From positions 1-64,000 of the forward strand of contig NZ_JAGKSQ010000001.1 of NCBI RefSeq assembly GCF_017939705.1: a DNA stretch of 64,000 nt, read 5' to 3'. This stretch comes from Halalkalibacter suaedae. Its GTDB lineage: Bacteria > Bacillota > Bacilli > Bacillales > Bacillaceae_D. The notes below the pieces were generated by a model that did not search any database, was not told the origin of the DNA, and saw only the letters and a list, made by a program, of their open reading frames with translations. Positions 26,983 to 36,487 of this stretch are shown one piece after another. Each line of letters opens with the position of its first letter. The first letter of the stretch is position 1. The position numbers were made by a program, and so were the translations under genes.

Positions 26983-28182
26983 TTATGGCTTATAATTAAC
27001 TCCAGGCGTGTAACGATTTGTTGCATTCCAAAGTAAAAATTCATGAATATTTTCTTCATTTAATGCTCTAATTTGTGCCTCAACTTCCTTTACACCATAT
27101 TCAAGATAATTACCTGAGCCTAACCAACTTGCTGTGAAATCTTGGATCCAAGGTCTCGAAGTCGGACGATTTTCAAGTTGCTGCAACACTTGGTTTTCTA
27201 CTTTTGCATAAGCCTTAGTCAGTTCATAAGGATATAGATCTGGTTTATCTAGACCAAAGTAAGGAGTCCAGTGACTTGGATAAATCATAGAAGAAATTAC
27301 ATCAACATTGGAAGCAATTTTTGAAAAGTTCTGTCCAATGCCTGGGGCTTCTGTAATGGTAGCTGAATAACCAAATATATCTACTGATACATCGACATCA
27401 TATGAGCTCAACTGCTCTTTTGCATAAGCTACGAAATCCGTCACAGCAGCTACACGTTTCTGCACATTATTCTCTTGTCCACTATACTCCCCAGTATCGT
27501 AGGAAAGAGTGTCATCTCTTCTTTCAAAACCTTCCGGAAAACGAACATAGTCAAATTGAATTTCTTTAAATCCCATTTCCGCTGCCATCTTTGCTATCTC
27601 AATGTTATAATCCCATACTTCCTTCAAAAATGGATTTACAAAAGATTCTCCACGTCCGTTTTTCCAAACCTTTCCATTCTCAGTAAACGAAAGCTCCGGT
27701 CTTTTATTTGCTAATTCAGTATCTTTAAAAACAACGACTCTTGCTATAGGGTAAATTTCATTTGCCTCGAGTGTTTTCATTAATTCTGTTGTATCCCCAA
27801 TGAAATTTTTGGATATTCCATAATAAGGAGAATCCTTTTCTGGTCTATACGTTAAATAACCATGGTCATCCTTAATATCGATCACCATTGCATTAAGTTC
27901 TGTTGAGTTTAATAATTCAAGAAGTGTTTCAAACCGCTGTCCCCCAGCAGAGTTACCTGTCACATACACCCCCCTTACACCATCTTCAGGATAATCGAAG
28001 CTATACCCAGAATCATATATAAACCTTACTAATTGTTCAGGAATCGTTAGTGCTTTTTTAGTGATTTCTTTATGAAAATGATCCCTTGCCAGTGCTATTG
28101 TATCTTCATCAGCCTGTACATAATAAGGAGTGAGAAGACCTAAAATAACACAAAGCAAAACACTTACCAATTTTCCCCTCAT
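26983..28182 (-). CDS. putative glycoside hydrolase, DUF4015 type, exported
   Basis: A 399-residue protein with an N-terminal signal peptide (hydrophobic core LVSVLLCVILGLLTPYYVQA). The mature part is a TIM-barrel like DUF4015: GVRGVYVTGNSAGG, AMVIDIKDDHGYLTY, YPIARVVVFKD, GFKEIQFDYVRFPEG, VSVDIFGYS and SSMIYPSHW are strand ends typical of this putative glycosidase family. Start at ATG 28182 or the in-frame GTG 28191; neither RBS is ideal. Substrate unknown; acts outside the membrane. Confidence 0.8.
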   Translation of the reverse strand: MRGKLVSVLLCVILGLLTPYYVQADEDTIALARDHFHKEITKKALTIPEQLVRFIYDSGYSFDYPEDGVRGVYVTGNSAGGQRFETLLELLNSTELNAMVIDIKDDHGYLTYRPEKDSPYYGISKNFIGDTTELMKTLEANEIYPIARVVVFKDTELANKRPELSFTENGKVWKNGRGESFVNPFLKEVWDYNIEIAKMAAEMGFKEIQFDYVRFPEGFERRDDTLSYDTGEYSGQENNVQKRVAAVTDFVAYAKEQLSSYDVDVSVDIFGYSATITEAPGIGQNFSKIASNVDVISSMIYPSHWTPYFGLDKPDLYPYELTKAYAKVENQVLQQLENRPTSRPWIQDFTASWLGSGNYLEYGVKEVEAQIRALNEENIHEFLLWNATNRYTPGVNYKP

Positions 28183-28235
28183 TATCCTCACTCATTTCTA
28201 TCTGTAATTGTTGTTCTTATGACATATTGTATGTA

Positions 28236-28463
28236 CTAGTCCTCGTCTTTAGCATCCCAATCTTCGGGAAGTGGTTCTTCATCTGTTAAAAGCTGCTTTT
28301 TCTTCTTTTCAATTTGCTCTTTATGCCAAGCAAAGTGGTCTTGGTTCACTAACAGTTGATTTCCGTCATTCATCGTTTTAATATTACCTTTCTTTACTTG
28401 TTGCTCAATATAGATATAAGGTAAATCTAAATAATCAGCTAATTCCTTTAAAGTAACATACAT
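28236..28463 (-). CDS. small excisionase/MerR-like DNA-binding protein
   Basis: A 75-residue protein. Residues 1-40 (MYVTLKELADYLDLPYIYIEQQVKKGNIKTMN) form a winged helix-turn-helix of the excisionase/HTH_17 type: helix, turn, helix, then a wing QLLVNQDHF. The rest is a Lys-rich helix and acidic tail. RBS GGAGG. No phage or integrase gene nearby, so it is more likely a housekeeping regulator than an excisionase. Confidence 0.7.
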   Translation of the reverse strand: MYVTLKELADYLDLPYIYIEQQVKKGNIKTMNDGNQLLVNQDHFAWHKEQIEKKKKQLLTDEEPLPEDWDAKDED

Positions 28464-28585
28464 ATGATTAACCTCCCAACAAAGTATAACGTCAATCGAC
28501 TTTTTTTGTCACCCTTTTCATAAAAAATTGAAATTTTCTCTATCTTTCCCACCATAAACCATCTGAAGAAAGTTTATATCAATAT

Positions 28586-28634
28586 GAAAAAAGGTCACTG
28601 GTTAAGGTAAAAAAACTACCCTTTTCAGTGACCT
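28586..28634. terminator. terminator after the haemolysin III gene
   Basis: Outer arms AAAGGTCACTG and CAGTGACCT with inner AAGGTA/TACCCTT pairing, flanked by A and T runs. The arm sequence resembles the ends of the MITE at 7.3 kb. Confidence 0.75.
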
Positions 28635-28653
28635 AAGAGATTACTCATTTTTT

Positions 28654-29301
28654 TCAGGAAATTGGAAGAACATAGAAAATAATCATAAAGAAATGTAGAA
28701 CCGTTCCCGCTAAAACAAATAAATGCCAAATGGCATGATGGTATTTAAACCCTCGCCATACATAGAAAACAGTTCCTAATGTATAACAAATCCCTCCAAG
28801 TACTAAAAGCAGGGTTCCTGTGAATGGAAGAGTTTCCGTAATTGTCTTAATAGGTATAATAGCAAGCCAACCCATTGCTATATAAAATATAGTTGATAAA
28901 AAAAGGAACTTTTTCACAAAAAACACTTTGAAAACAATTCCAATAGTGGCTAGTCCCCATATTACACCAAACAAAGTCCACCCTAATCCACCTTGAACGA
29001 CAATAAACAGTAATGGTGTATATGTCCCAGCAATAAACAAATAGATCGAGGCGTGATCAAATATTTCAAAAAGATCTTTAATTTTCCCTTTAGGTAACGC
29101 GTGAACCATTGTTGAAGAAAAATATAACAGGAGCATTGTAACACCATAAATGGTGAAACTAACAATATGGATGGCAGAACCATACAGTGATGAGAATACA
29201 ATCAACAAGACGAGAGCAGCAATACTAACCAAGACACCAAGACCATGTGTTATTGCGTTTGCTATCTCTTCATTTTTTGAAAAAGTATGCGTAGTTGCCA
29301 T
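28654..29301 (-). CDS. haemolysin III / PAQR-family membrane protein
   Basis: A 215-residue protein with seven membrane segments. Conserved metal-site motifs are NEIANAITHGLG near the N-terminus, SSTMVHALPKGKIKDLFEIFDHASIYLFIAGTYTPLL, and the C-terminal KYHHAIWHLFVLAGTVLHFF. Start at ATG 29301 with AAAGGGG upstream. B. subtilis relatives are YplQ and YqfA-type proteins. Cytolysin activity is not implied; family members act in membrane lipid control. Confidence 0.9.
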   Translation of the reverse strand: MATTHTFSKNEEIANAITHGLGVLVSIAALVLLIVFSSLYGSAIHIVSFTIYGVTMLLLYFSSTMVHALPKGKIKDLFEIFDHASIYLFIAGTYTPLLFIVVQGGLGWTLFGVIWGLATIGIVFKVFFVKKFLFLSTIFYIAMGWLAIIPIKTITETLPFTGTLLLVLGGICYTLGTVFYVWRGFKYHHAIWHLFVLAGTVLHFFMIIFYVLPIS

Positions 29302-29454
29302 TAATAATCCCCTTTCAAAAACAAATATCAATTAATTATAACATATAATATTAGTTTTTCATTCAATTTTAATCATATACATTTGTCAAAATGCTGACAT
29401 ATCTATATAATAGAAAAAATACACTTTTTTATTTCAATTGAAGGAGGAACGGTT

Positions 29455-30003
29455 ATGAGACATGTGACATTAACACAGTTGTTTGACCACCCTATTACTC
29501 AGAAATATGTGAAACGATCGGGAATGGCACATGCCATTGCTTGTGCCTATCATGCTTATCGCTTAGCAAACGAGTATCATGTTGATCCAGACAAGGCAAC
29601 AAAAGCGGCCTTCCTTCATGATATTGGACATTACACTTGGTACCGAGACGGTAAATGGGATTATGAATTATATAAGCAAAACGACATCCACGCAATTAAA
29701 GGGTCGGAAAGAGCCCACAAACTTCTTATCCGACTTGGAGAGCACCCTAAAATCGCAAAGGAAATCGCTCTTGCTGTTCTTTTTCATACAGATTCCTTTC
29801 TACCTGAAGGACAGCTCGAGTTAGATCCCTTACAATATGTTGTCGCACTTGCAGATGAAGCAGACGAAGAACCAGGTGGAGAACATCATTACCGCACGAT
29901 CACTGATGAACGAGCAAGACATCTTCTTACACTTCTTGACCTTAAGCTTGATGCGAAACAAACTACCTATCATGAAGGCCACTCGATTGAGAAAACGAAC
30001 TGA
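29455..30003 (+). CDS. HD-domain metal-dependent phosphohydrolase (YqeK-like)
   Basis: A 182-residue HD protein: GMAHAIACAYHAYRLANEY (first His), AAFLHDIGHYTWYRDGKW (HD), LFHTDSFLPEGQ and ALADEADEEPGG (last Asp). These provide the metal ligands. RBS AAGGAGGA, 6 nt before ATG. It stands alone with its own terminator. Similar to YqeK-type or general HD phosphohydrolases; substrate unknown. Confidence 0.8.
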   Translation: MRHVTLTQLFDHPITQKYVKRSGMAHAIACAYHAYRLANEYHVDPDKATKAAFLHDIGHYTWYRDGKWDYELYKQNDIHAIKGSERAHKLLIRLGEHPKIAKEIALAVLFHTDSFLPEGQLELDPLQYVVALADEADEEPGGEHHYRTITDERARHLLTLLDLKLDAKQTTYHEGHSIEKTN

Positions 30004-30030
30004 ACATAACGTTCGTTCGTTTTCTCTTGC
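29988..30030 (+). terminator. terminator overlapping the end of the HD gene
   Basis: Arms GAGAAAACGAAC and GTTCGTTTTCTC, the first in the last codons of the gene. Confidence 0.7.
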
Positions 30031-30077
30031 TTGACTTGAGAAATTCAGTCATGATAAAGTTGCATTTATACCCATCC

Positions 30078-30225
30078 TAAAAAGGGGAGTAGCGACCGTT
30101 CATTCGGTTAATGAGTCGTCATGACGGTGGAAAAGCCACTCGGTTCATTAAACTTAAGCCACCTACTTAAGTACGCAAGACCTTTTTATGAGAGTCTTAT
30201 CAGGACTTTCATAAAAAGGTCTTTT
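30078..30225 (+). ncRNA. yybP-ykoY manganese riboswitch
   Basis: The leader contains the signature AAAAGGGGAGTAGCGACCG, the GTCGTCATGACGGTGG cross-helix region and AAGCCACCTACTTAAG, followed by a terminator hairpin with T run. This is the yybP-ykoY element, which binds Mn2+ and relieves termination. It controls the downstream cation antiporter gene, implying manganese export as the physiological output. Confidence 0.9.
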
Positions 30226-30230
30226 TTATG
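30188..30230 (+). terminator. riboswitch expression-platform terminator
   Basis: Arms AAAGACCTTTTTATGA-type: AGACCTTTTTATGA and TCATAAAAAGGTCT, followed by TTTTTT, directly upstream of the antiporter RBS. Confidence 0.8.
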
Positions 30231-30260
30231 TCAAAATATAAAAATAGAGGAGGAATAACA

Positions 30261-31256
30261 ATGATCTTTGTTTGGTTTATACTTGCAGCCATTATTACTG
30301 TTTTCGCTTCAATTAAATTATCAACCTATGCTGATACAATTGGAGAGAAATCATCACTAGGAGGAATGCTTGTAGGAACAATTTTTCTTGCGGGGGCAAC
30401 TTCCTTACCTGAGGTCACAACAAGCATATCTGCTATTGTATTGGATAGTCCGGATCTCGCTGTTGGAAATGTTTTTGGTAGTAATATGTTTAATCTTTTG
30501 ATACTTGCAAGTTTTGATCTTTACTTTAGGAAGCAGCAAATCTTTCAAGCTGCAGCCCATTCTCATTTATACACGGCTAGTTTAGGATTACTATTGGCGG
30601 TTGTATCCCTTTTAGCATTATCTTTGCAAATCCCCATTTCTTTTTTAGGAGTCGGATTAGATGTTTGGATCATTCTGGTTACATACGCTCTTGGAATGTG
30701 GTTAATCTCAAAGCGATCTCAACCAACTCCAGATCAGGCTCCTGCCGATGCTTCAACTACAGGGGAAGATTACAACTTTTCAGGGATTTCATTAAAAAAA
30801 GCAACGATTGGTTTTATTATTGCGGCTCTGATAATCATGGGGGCTGGCACCCTACTTACCATTGCAGGTGATCAAATCGCAGTTGTTACGGGGCTCGGAG
30901 CTAGTTTCGTCGGTAGTTTTCTAATTGCACTAACAACATCGCTACCCGAGGCTATTGCCGTTCTCGTTGCACTCCAGTTGCGAAATCACAACTTAGCGAT
31001 TGGATCAATCCTTGGAAGTAATTTATTCAATTTGCTTATTTTAGGTGCAACCGATATTTTTTATCAAAGTGGACCAATCCTTTCTGCTGTATCATCGGTT
31101 CATCAAATTACTGCAGCTGCAGTTGGAATATTGTCGGTTATTACCCTTTATTCGTTGGTGCGTAAAAAAACAAACAGATCATTCCGTTATGGCGTTCCAT
31201 CCATAATCTTAATTTTTATTTATTTTATATCTTCATATCTTATTTTCATCCAATAA
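30261..31256 (+). CDS. Ca2+/cation antiporter (CaCA) family protein, Mn-riboswitch controlled
   Basis: A 331-residue membrane protein of two homologous halves, each with an alpha-repeat: GATSLPEVTTSISAIVLDSPDLAVGNVFGSNMFN and TTSLPEAIAVLVALQLRNHNLAIGSILGSNLFN. The Glu in each SLPE is the usual cation ligand. About ten membrane segments. Start at ATG 30261 with AGAGGAGG. Homologues are annotated as Na+/Ca2+ exchangers; the riboswitch upstream argues for Mn2+ (or Ca2+/Mn2+) efflux. Confidence 0.88.
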   Translation: MIFVWFILAAIITVFASIKLSTYADTIGEKSSLGGMLVGTIFLAGATSLPEVTTSISAIVLDSPDLAVGNVFGSNMFNLLILASFDLYFRKQQIFQAAAHSHLYTASLGLLLAVVSLLALSLQIPISFLGVGLDVWIILVTYALGMWLISKRSQPTPDQAPADASTTGEDYNFSGISLKKATIGFIIAALIIMGAGTLLTIAGDQIAVVTGLGASFVGSFLIALTTSLPEAIAVLVALQLRNHNLAIGSILGSNLFNLLILGATDIFYQSGPILSAVSSVHQITAAAVGILSVITLYSLVRKKTNRSFRYGVPSIILIFIYFISSYLIFIQ

Positions 31257-31266
31257 GAATGATTGT

Positions 31267-31824
31267 TTAATTTGTGAAAATCAATTCTTCCATCATATCC
31301 TTTGAAAGACCACCATTAATTCTTTCGACGATGATCCCCTCTTCATTAATGACTAATGTTGTAGGGATACCGATCACTTGGTAGGCTTTCATGACCTCGC
31401 CTTTCTCATCTAAGAGAGGATCGAAAGTAGCTTTAAAGTACTGAAGGAATGGACGAATATCTGACTTGCTTTGTTCTTGGCTAGTCAAATTAACAACGAC
31501 AAGCTCCCTTCCTTCTTGCTTTAAGCGTTTTTCCATCTCAACAATCAACGGCATTTCATCTTGGCAAGGAGAACACCAAGTTGCAAAGAAATGTAGAACA
31601 ACATTCTTTCCTGCATAATCTTCTAATGAAATTTCTTCCCCTGAAAGGGTATTTAGCGAAAAAGGAACTGCTACCTGTCCAACTTGGACTCCTGACTGAA
31701 CAGTCGCCGCAACCGATTCCTCAAGTCGTTGATAGACCGTTTCAGATTGACTATACATGAATCCAACACCACATAATAAAATAATGAGAACACTTCGATA
31801 AAAGGCCTGATTTCTTCTTTTCAT
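31267..31824 (-). CDS. membrane-anchored thioredoxin-like thiol-disulfide oxidoreductase (ResA/StoA/YneN type)
   Basis: A 185-residue protein with an uncleaved N-terminal membrane anchor (RSVLIILLCGVGFMYSQSE) and an extracytoplasmic thioredoxin fold. The redox site is WCSPC in HFFATWCSPCQDEMPLIVEMEK, followed by GIPTTLVINEEGIIV with the cis-Pro. ResA and StoA reduce cytochrome c and spore-envelope disulfides; which partner is served here cannot be told, and no cytochrome genes are adjacent. Confidence 0.88.
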   Translation of the reverse strand: MKRRNQAFYRSVLIILLCGVGFMYSQSETVYQRLEESVAATVQSGVQVGQVAVPFSLNTLSGEEISLEDYAGKNVVLHFFATWCSPCQDEMPLIVEMEKRLKQEGRELVVVNLTSQEQSKSDIRPFLQYFKATFDPLLDEKGEVMKAYQVIGIPTTLVINEEGIIVERINGGLSKDMMEELIFTN

Positions 31825-31906
31825 TGTTCACTCCTCTTTCCATGTTCAGTGCTATAATGTAACGTATGTCCATATGAACAAAAACATGCAAAAGGAAGGA
31901 ATACTA

Positions 31907-32083
31907 ATGACCAAAATTCAACTATTTCAACTTCTCTCAATTGCTATATTAGCAATCTTATTAGTGCTAGATTACCAGTTTTCTTTTGACCTTGTTTGGA
32001 TTTTGTACTTACTACTTGGACTAAATCTATTATTTTGGGTCGTGCGTCAATTAGAACGAAAAAAGCAAAAAGAGTCTGAATAA
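31907..32083 (+). CDS. small two-span membrane protein, 58 residues
   Basis: Start at ATG 31907 behind AAGGAAGG. The product (MTKIQLFQLLSIAILAILLV ...) has two membrane segments separated by a short loop and a Lys/Glu tail (ERKKQKESE). No family recognised. It is divergent from the ResA-like gene and convergent with the glycosyltransferase, whose stop lies 12 bp away. Confidence 0.65.
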   Translation: MTKIQLFQLLSIAILAILLVLDYQFSFDLVWILYLLLGLNLLFWVVRQLERKKQKESE

Positions 32084-32094
32084 GAAACACCCCC

Positions 32095-33228
32095 TCACGC
32101 AAGCGATTGGGGGTCATATGATTGCTCTGTAGTTGCTTCCAAATCTTTGATAAGCTCGGCTATTCTTCTGGCAGCATTCGGTTTTTTGATTTTTTTGGCA
32201 TTATGAATGAAATAATTATAATAATGCTCGTCATTAAATAGCTGATACAAAAGACGATTTACATGGGGGAGTGTCTCTGCTTTGACAGCTGTTCCTGTCT
32301 CGATTAAAAACTGTGCATTTTCTTCTTCATGCCCTGGAACAGGTTGATATATTAAGATCGGTGTTTCACATGCTAACGCCTCAGACATTGTCAATCCTCC
32401 CGCCTTCGAAAGAATGACATCACTTGCCCGTAAATATTCAGTAAATTGCTTAGTGAATGGAATAATATGAAGAGTATGTTTGCTACACATTTTCCTGAGC
32501 TTCTTTTCCATTCCTTCATTTCTACCAGTCAAGCAGAGAATTTGAATTTCCTCATCTATCTCCTCAAGTGACTGCACAATCTCAACAAACTTCCCTATTC
32601 CCAATCCTCCACCTGTAATTAGTAAGGTTTTTTTCTCTGGTTTTAAAGCAAGCTTGACCCGTAACGAACGTCTTGGTAAAGAGACATCTGGTACTTGCTT
32701 AATTGGTATTCCTGTACAGAAGAATTGTTCACTAGGAATATTGTATTCTTCTGCAAATTCACTAAAATAAGGTGATGCCGTAAAGTAACCATTAACCTCA
32801 GACCTGAAATACGCTGGATGTAGTCCTAAATCAGTAATGATTGTATAAAGAGGAAGTTGTAAATTCTTCTTCGTTTTTAATTTTGATAAAAAAGCAGTGA
32901 CAAAGGGATGCGTTGACACCATAATTGTTGTTCGCTGCTCTGTTAAAATTGTTTGTAATTTTTCACAAAAACAAGCCCCAAGATAATCCATTAATAAAAA
33001 CCACGAATAATCAGCTCCATATTTATACATCTTCCCCCACAAATTAGGAGTGCGTTTCAGAATATGAAGATAACTATCCAAAAAAAGTTTATGCAAAAGC
33101 GGATGAATGCATTGAAAGGTATCTACAACATCAACCGTTTCACCTTGAAGCTCAAATTGTTCTTTTAGTGCATGAGAAGCTTCGTTATGACCATTTCCTA
33201 TTGACGCAGAAAATATCGTTATACTCAT
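32095..33228 (-). CDS. diacylglycerol glucosyltransferase-like protein (UgtP/MGDG synthase family)
   Basis: A 377-residue GT28/MGDG-synthase-type glycosyltransferase. The N-terminal IFSASIGNGHNEASHALKEQF matches the family start (GxGHxxA), and the C-terminal sugar-nucleotide site appears as LLITGGGLGIGKFVEIV, SKAGGLTMSEALACETPILIYQPVPGHEEENAQFL. UgtP makes glucolipids and lipoteichoic acid anchors; this may be a paralogue. Monocistronic, convergent with the small gene before it. A GC-rich hairpin overlaps its stop codon (CCCCC/GGGGG). Confidence 0.82.
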   Translation of the reverse strand: MSITIFSASIGNGHNEASHALKEQFELQGETVDVVDTFQCIHPLLHKLFLDSYLHILKRTPNLWGKMYKYGADYSWFLLMDYLGACFCEKLQTILTEQRTTIMVSTHPFVTAFLSKLKTKKNLQLPLYTIITDLGLHPAYFRSEVNGYFTASPYFSEFAEEYNIPSEQFFCTGIPIKQVPDVSLPRRSLRVKLALKPEKKTLLITGGGLGIGKFVEIVQSLEEIDEEIQILCLTGRNEGMEKKLRKMCSKHTLHIIPFTKQFTEYLRASDVILSKAGGLTMSEALACETPILIYQPVPGHEEENAQFLIETGTAVKAETLPHVNRLLYQLFNDEHYYNYFIHNAKKIKKPNAARRIAELIKDLEATTEQSYDPQSLA

Positions 33229-33367
33229 AAACGAACAACCCCTTTTCAGCCTAAATTGTCATATTCTCTTAGTGTTCACTGTTTTGTGAAGAACATTCGT
33301 ATTTTGTAACAATAAGACTATCTCTAGGTTTTTGGGGAAAGATTTGATATGATCTTTTTAGTGTTAG

Positions 33368-34375
<1,008 letters not shown>

Positions 34376-34959
34376 CAAAAAAAATCACAGACAAATAGGT
34401 TTTAACTTTATGAAAAGCCGAACAATCATAGGTCTTGAGAAAAGCTCTTGAAACTTACTTCGCTAAGTATCGATTGTTCAGAATTCCAGTTAAACACTAG
34501 TAATACCCTAGCTTTTTTAAACCTTAGAAAAAAGGCTTTTGAGAAATAATTCTCAAAAGCCTCAGCCTGTCGACAAAGTCTCGCAAAAACGAGACAGTCG
34601 ACAGGCTTTTTTGTAGTTGAATAGATGGCCATGATAAATCCTTCGAATCCGCTACCGGAATGGGGCACGCACCCTCCGGCGGGCGTGGAACACCCATCCT
34701 CCAGTGCCACCAACTGAAAATAGACGGAATTACGTAAAAACGACTTTGAGAGTCATTTTCTCAAAGTCGTTTTGTCTACCGTCTGAGACTTTTGAGAAAT
34801 GATTCTCAAAAGTCTTTTTGAATTATTTACGGATTGAGTTTACTACTCTTCTCAAAGAAAATTAACTAACAAAGTAATTGAGTAACCTTTAATCTAACAA
34901 AGCGGACGAGAGGGAGTTGAAGCAACATATAATGGTTACTACACTATATGCAAAAAAAA
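34376..34959. repeat. hairpin-rich non-coding stretch downstream of trpS
   Basis: Contains, in order: 8-bp arms GAACAATC/GATTGTTC near 34.42-34.48 kb; hairpin AGGCTTTTGAGAA (34533-34562); strong terminator GCCTGTCGAC ... GTCGACAGGC plus six T (34565-34612); a GC-rich fold near 34.65-34.71 kb (CACGCACCC/GGGCGTG); nested hairpin AGACGG ... CCGTCT enclosing AAAACGACTTTGAGA (34722-34784); and hairpin AGACTTTTGAGAA with T run (34786-34819). The two TTTTGAGAA hairpins are near copies. No plausible gene; 34820-34959 shows nothing. Confidence 0.7.
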
Positions 34960-35193
34960 GACTGGGACATAACTAAAGTGTCTAACTGAAATACCGAACA
35001 AAGCAATCACATAGCGGATGAAATATACGTAGACTCCTGCGGGATCATAAAGCCAAGGGTGAGACCCCACAGTCGAAGACGAGGAGGCTCACCGGCTTCC
35101 CGCGGAAAGCGAAGTATATTTCAGGAGCGGTTTACGTACGCCAACTATATTATTCGAATATTCTCTTAGTTAAATCACTTTTGTCCCAGCCTC
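34960..35193. repeat. dispersed structured repeat, copy B
   Basis: Uninterrupted copy of the family of 7220. Left end GACTGGGACATAACTAAAG, right end TTTTGTCCCAGCCTC. Core arms GCGGATGAAATATACG and GTATATTTCAGGAGCGG pair, as do GGTGAGACCC and GGAGGCTCACC around the loop. Lies between trpS (plus) and the small gene at 35211-35324 (minus). Confidence 0.9.
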
Positions 35194-35210
35194 TTTAAAA
35201 GCTTATTTAC

Positions 35211-35324
35211 TTAGTAGCCACCATTTTTCTTCAACACTTTACCAACTAGAAAAGAAAGACCTAGTGTTCCAACTAAAATAACGACTGTCATTATTTGCAT
35301 AACTGTGTAAGCGAAATTATCCAT
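35211..35324 (-). CDS. single-span small membrane protein, 37 residues
   Basis: Very short frame with an excellent RBS (AAGGAGGG) 6 nt before ATG 35324. The product starts MDNFAYTVMQIMTVVILVGT, has one membrane helix of about 22 residues and ends KVLKKNGGY. No family recognised; such peptides are often regulators of membrane proteins or spore components. Stop is 18 bp from repeat copy B. Confidence 0.6.
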   Translation of the reverse strand: MDNFAYTVMQIMTVVILVGTLGLSFLVGKVLKKNGGY

Positions 35325-35428
35325 ATGTATCCCTCCTTAAATAGGACCTTTCCATTATTATAGGAGAGTTTATATTCAAAGTAAACTTGAAAAAATGAAC
35401 ATTTATTGATTGATCATAGGCTATTATT

Positions 35429-36172
35429 TTATTTAACACTTTCTCCTTGCTCTAATTCCCATAACTTCTCAAAGAAGGCTTGTCCTTTTACTAAAGCTTC
35501 ACAAAGATTAAGATGTTTTTCTGACCAACCATCACGTATTTCTATATACAATTGTTCCCAAGCCTCATCCCGATCTAACATCTGTATCCGAACATAGTCA
35601 GTTGGGGCCCACTCTGTATACCAATACCTGACTTCTGCATCAGTACCTGAAGAAAATAATTGATCTAGAGCCATATACAATAATTGTTTTAATTGACGTT
35701 CCTTTCTAGTCAATCCCCTTAATTCATCAGGATGGGGTGAGAGAATATGATATTCCTTTTCAATTCTTGTCTCAAGCTGAAATTGCACAAACATATTTTG
35801 TTTTAACTGATCGTACACAATTTGCTCTTGTCTCGGTGTCAAACGACTTTTTCTAATAGGGGTTTTATATCCCATCGTATCAACAGCAATAATTCGTTCA
35901 CCATCTGTTGCAATAAAACAGTAATCTAGCTGAATCCTTGACATGTTCTTTCTTAAGTAACTTTGGTTGTGTACATGCTCTAAAACGTCATTGGGCAAAT
36001 CTGATAAATCATTTTCAATATAATCAAATAGTTTTTCACTGACGAAGATTAAGATGGCCTGATCTAACACTTCAATTCGATCATCACTACGCCATTCATG
36101 AAAATCGCATACATTGTAGCCATTTTCTTCGCCTTCAAACCAATTGACCCATACATCACGGATATGGACCAT
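35429..36172 (-). CDS. yjbA: UPF0736 protein YjbA
   Basis: A 247-residue cytosolic protein of unknown function. Start at ATG 36172 with AGGGGGG upstream. Sequence from [38 protein letters not shown] onward and length agree with YjbA, and trpS adjacency is kept. No catalytic motif is evident. Probably acts in sporulating Bacilli only, as the family is restricted to them. Confidence 0.85.
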   Translation of the reverse strand: MVHIRDVWVNWFEGEENGYNVCDFHEWRSDDRIEVLDQAILIFVSEKLFDYIENDLSDLPNDVLEHVHNQSYLRKNMSRIQLDYCFIATDGERIIAVDTMGYKTPIRKSRLTPRQEQIVYDQLKQNMFVQFQLETRIEKEYHILSPHPDELRGLTRKERQLKQLLYMALDQLFSSGTDAEVRYWYTEWAPTDYVRIQMLDRDEAWEQLYIEIRDGWSEKHLNLCEALVKGQAFFEKLWELEQGESVK

Positions 36173-36252
36173 AGATAGCCCCCCTAACTGTAATTCGTAT
36201 TGTATCCACAGTATAGGCAGAGGCAAACCAATTTATTCCACAGACAGATAAT

Positions 36253-36486
36253 TCATTCCGTTCTATTTTTTTTTCGCTTCTTTCGCCAAGTTATTTCGAA
36301 TGTTATTGAGACTAGAATAATTATAATACCAATTAAGAATAAATAGAACTCAACCCGCTTGACAACAAAAGACATATACATTGAAAATCCATAACCAGCT
36401 GTCAACAAGTTTAAGAAGGCAACAAGTGTCACTCCACCAGTGACAGCAAGTGCGAAGCCCAGGATTAAGAAGAACAAACGGACCAT
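36253..36486 (-). CDS. two-span membrane protein, 77 residues, unknown
   Basis: Two hydrophobic segments (residues 3-32 and 46-66) and a strongly basic C-terminus (RKKRKKNRTE). It starts 1 bp after the YjaZ-like gene stop, with GGAGGGAA inside that gene's end, so it is co-transcribed with it. No family recognised. Confidence 0.7.
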   Translation of the reverse strand: MVRLFFLILGFALAVTGGVTLVAFLNLLTAGYGFSMYMSFVVKRVEFYLFLIGIIIILVSITFEITWRKKRKKNRTE

Positions 36487-36487
36487 G

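Noticed and set aside
28236-28463. Excisionase gene as a sign of a prophage or genomic island
   Set aside because: No integrase, attachment site or phage genes are near; the flanking genes are housekeeping type.
34426-34713. A 95-codon open frame on the minus strand
   Set aside because: It runs through three hairpins and a terminator, has no clear RBS, and its product (Cys- and Gly-rich start, Phe-rich end) has no protein-like pattern.
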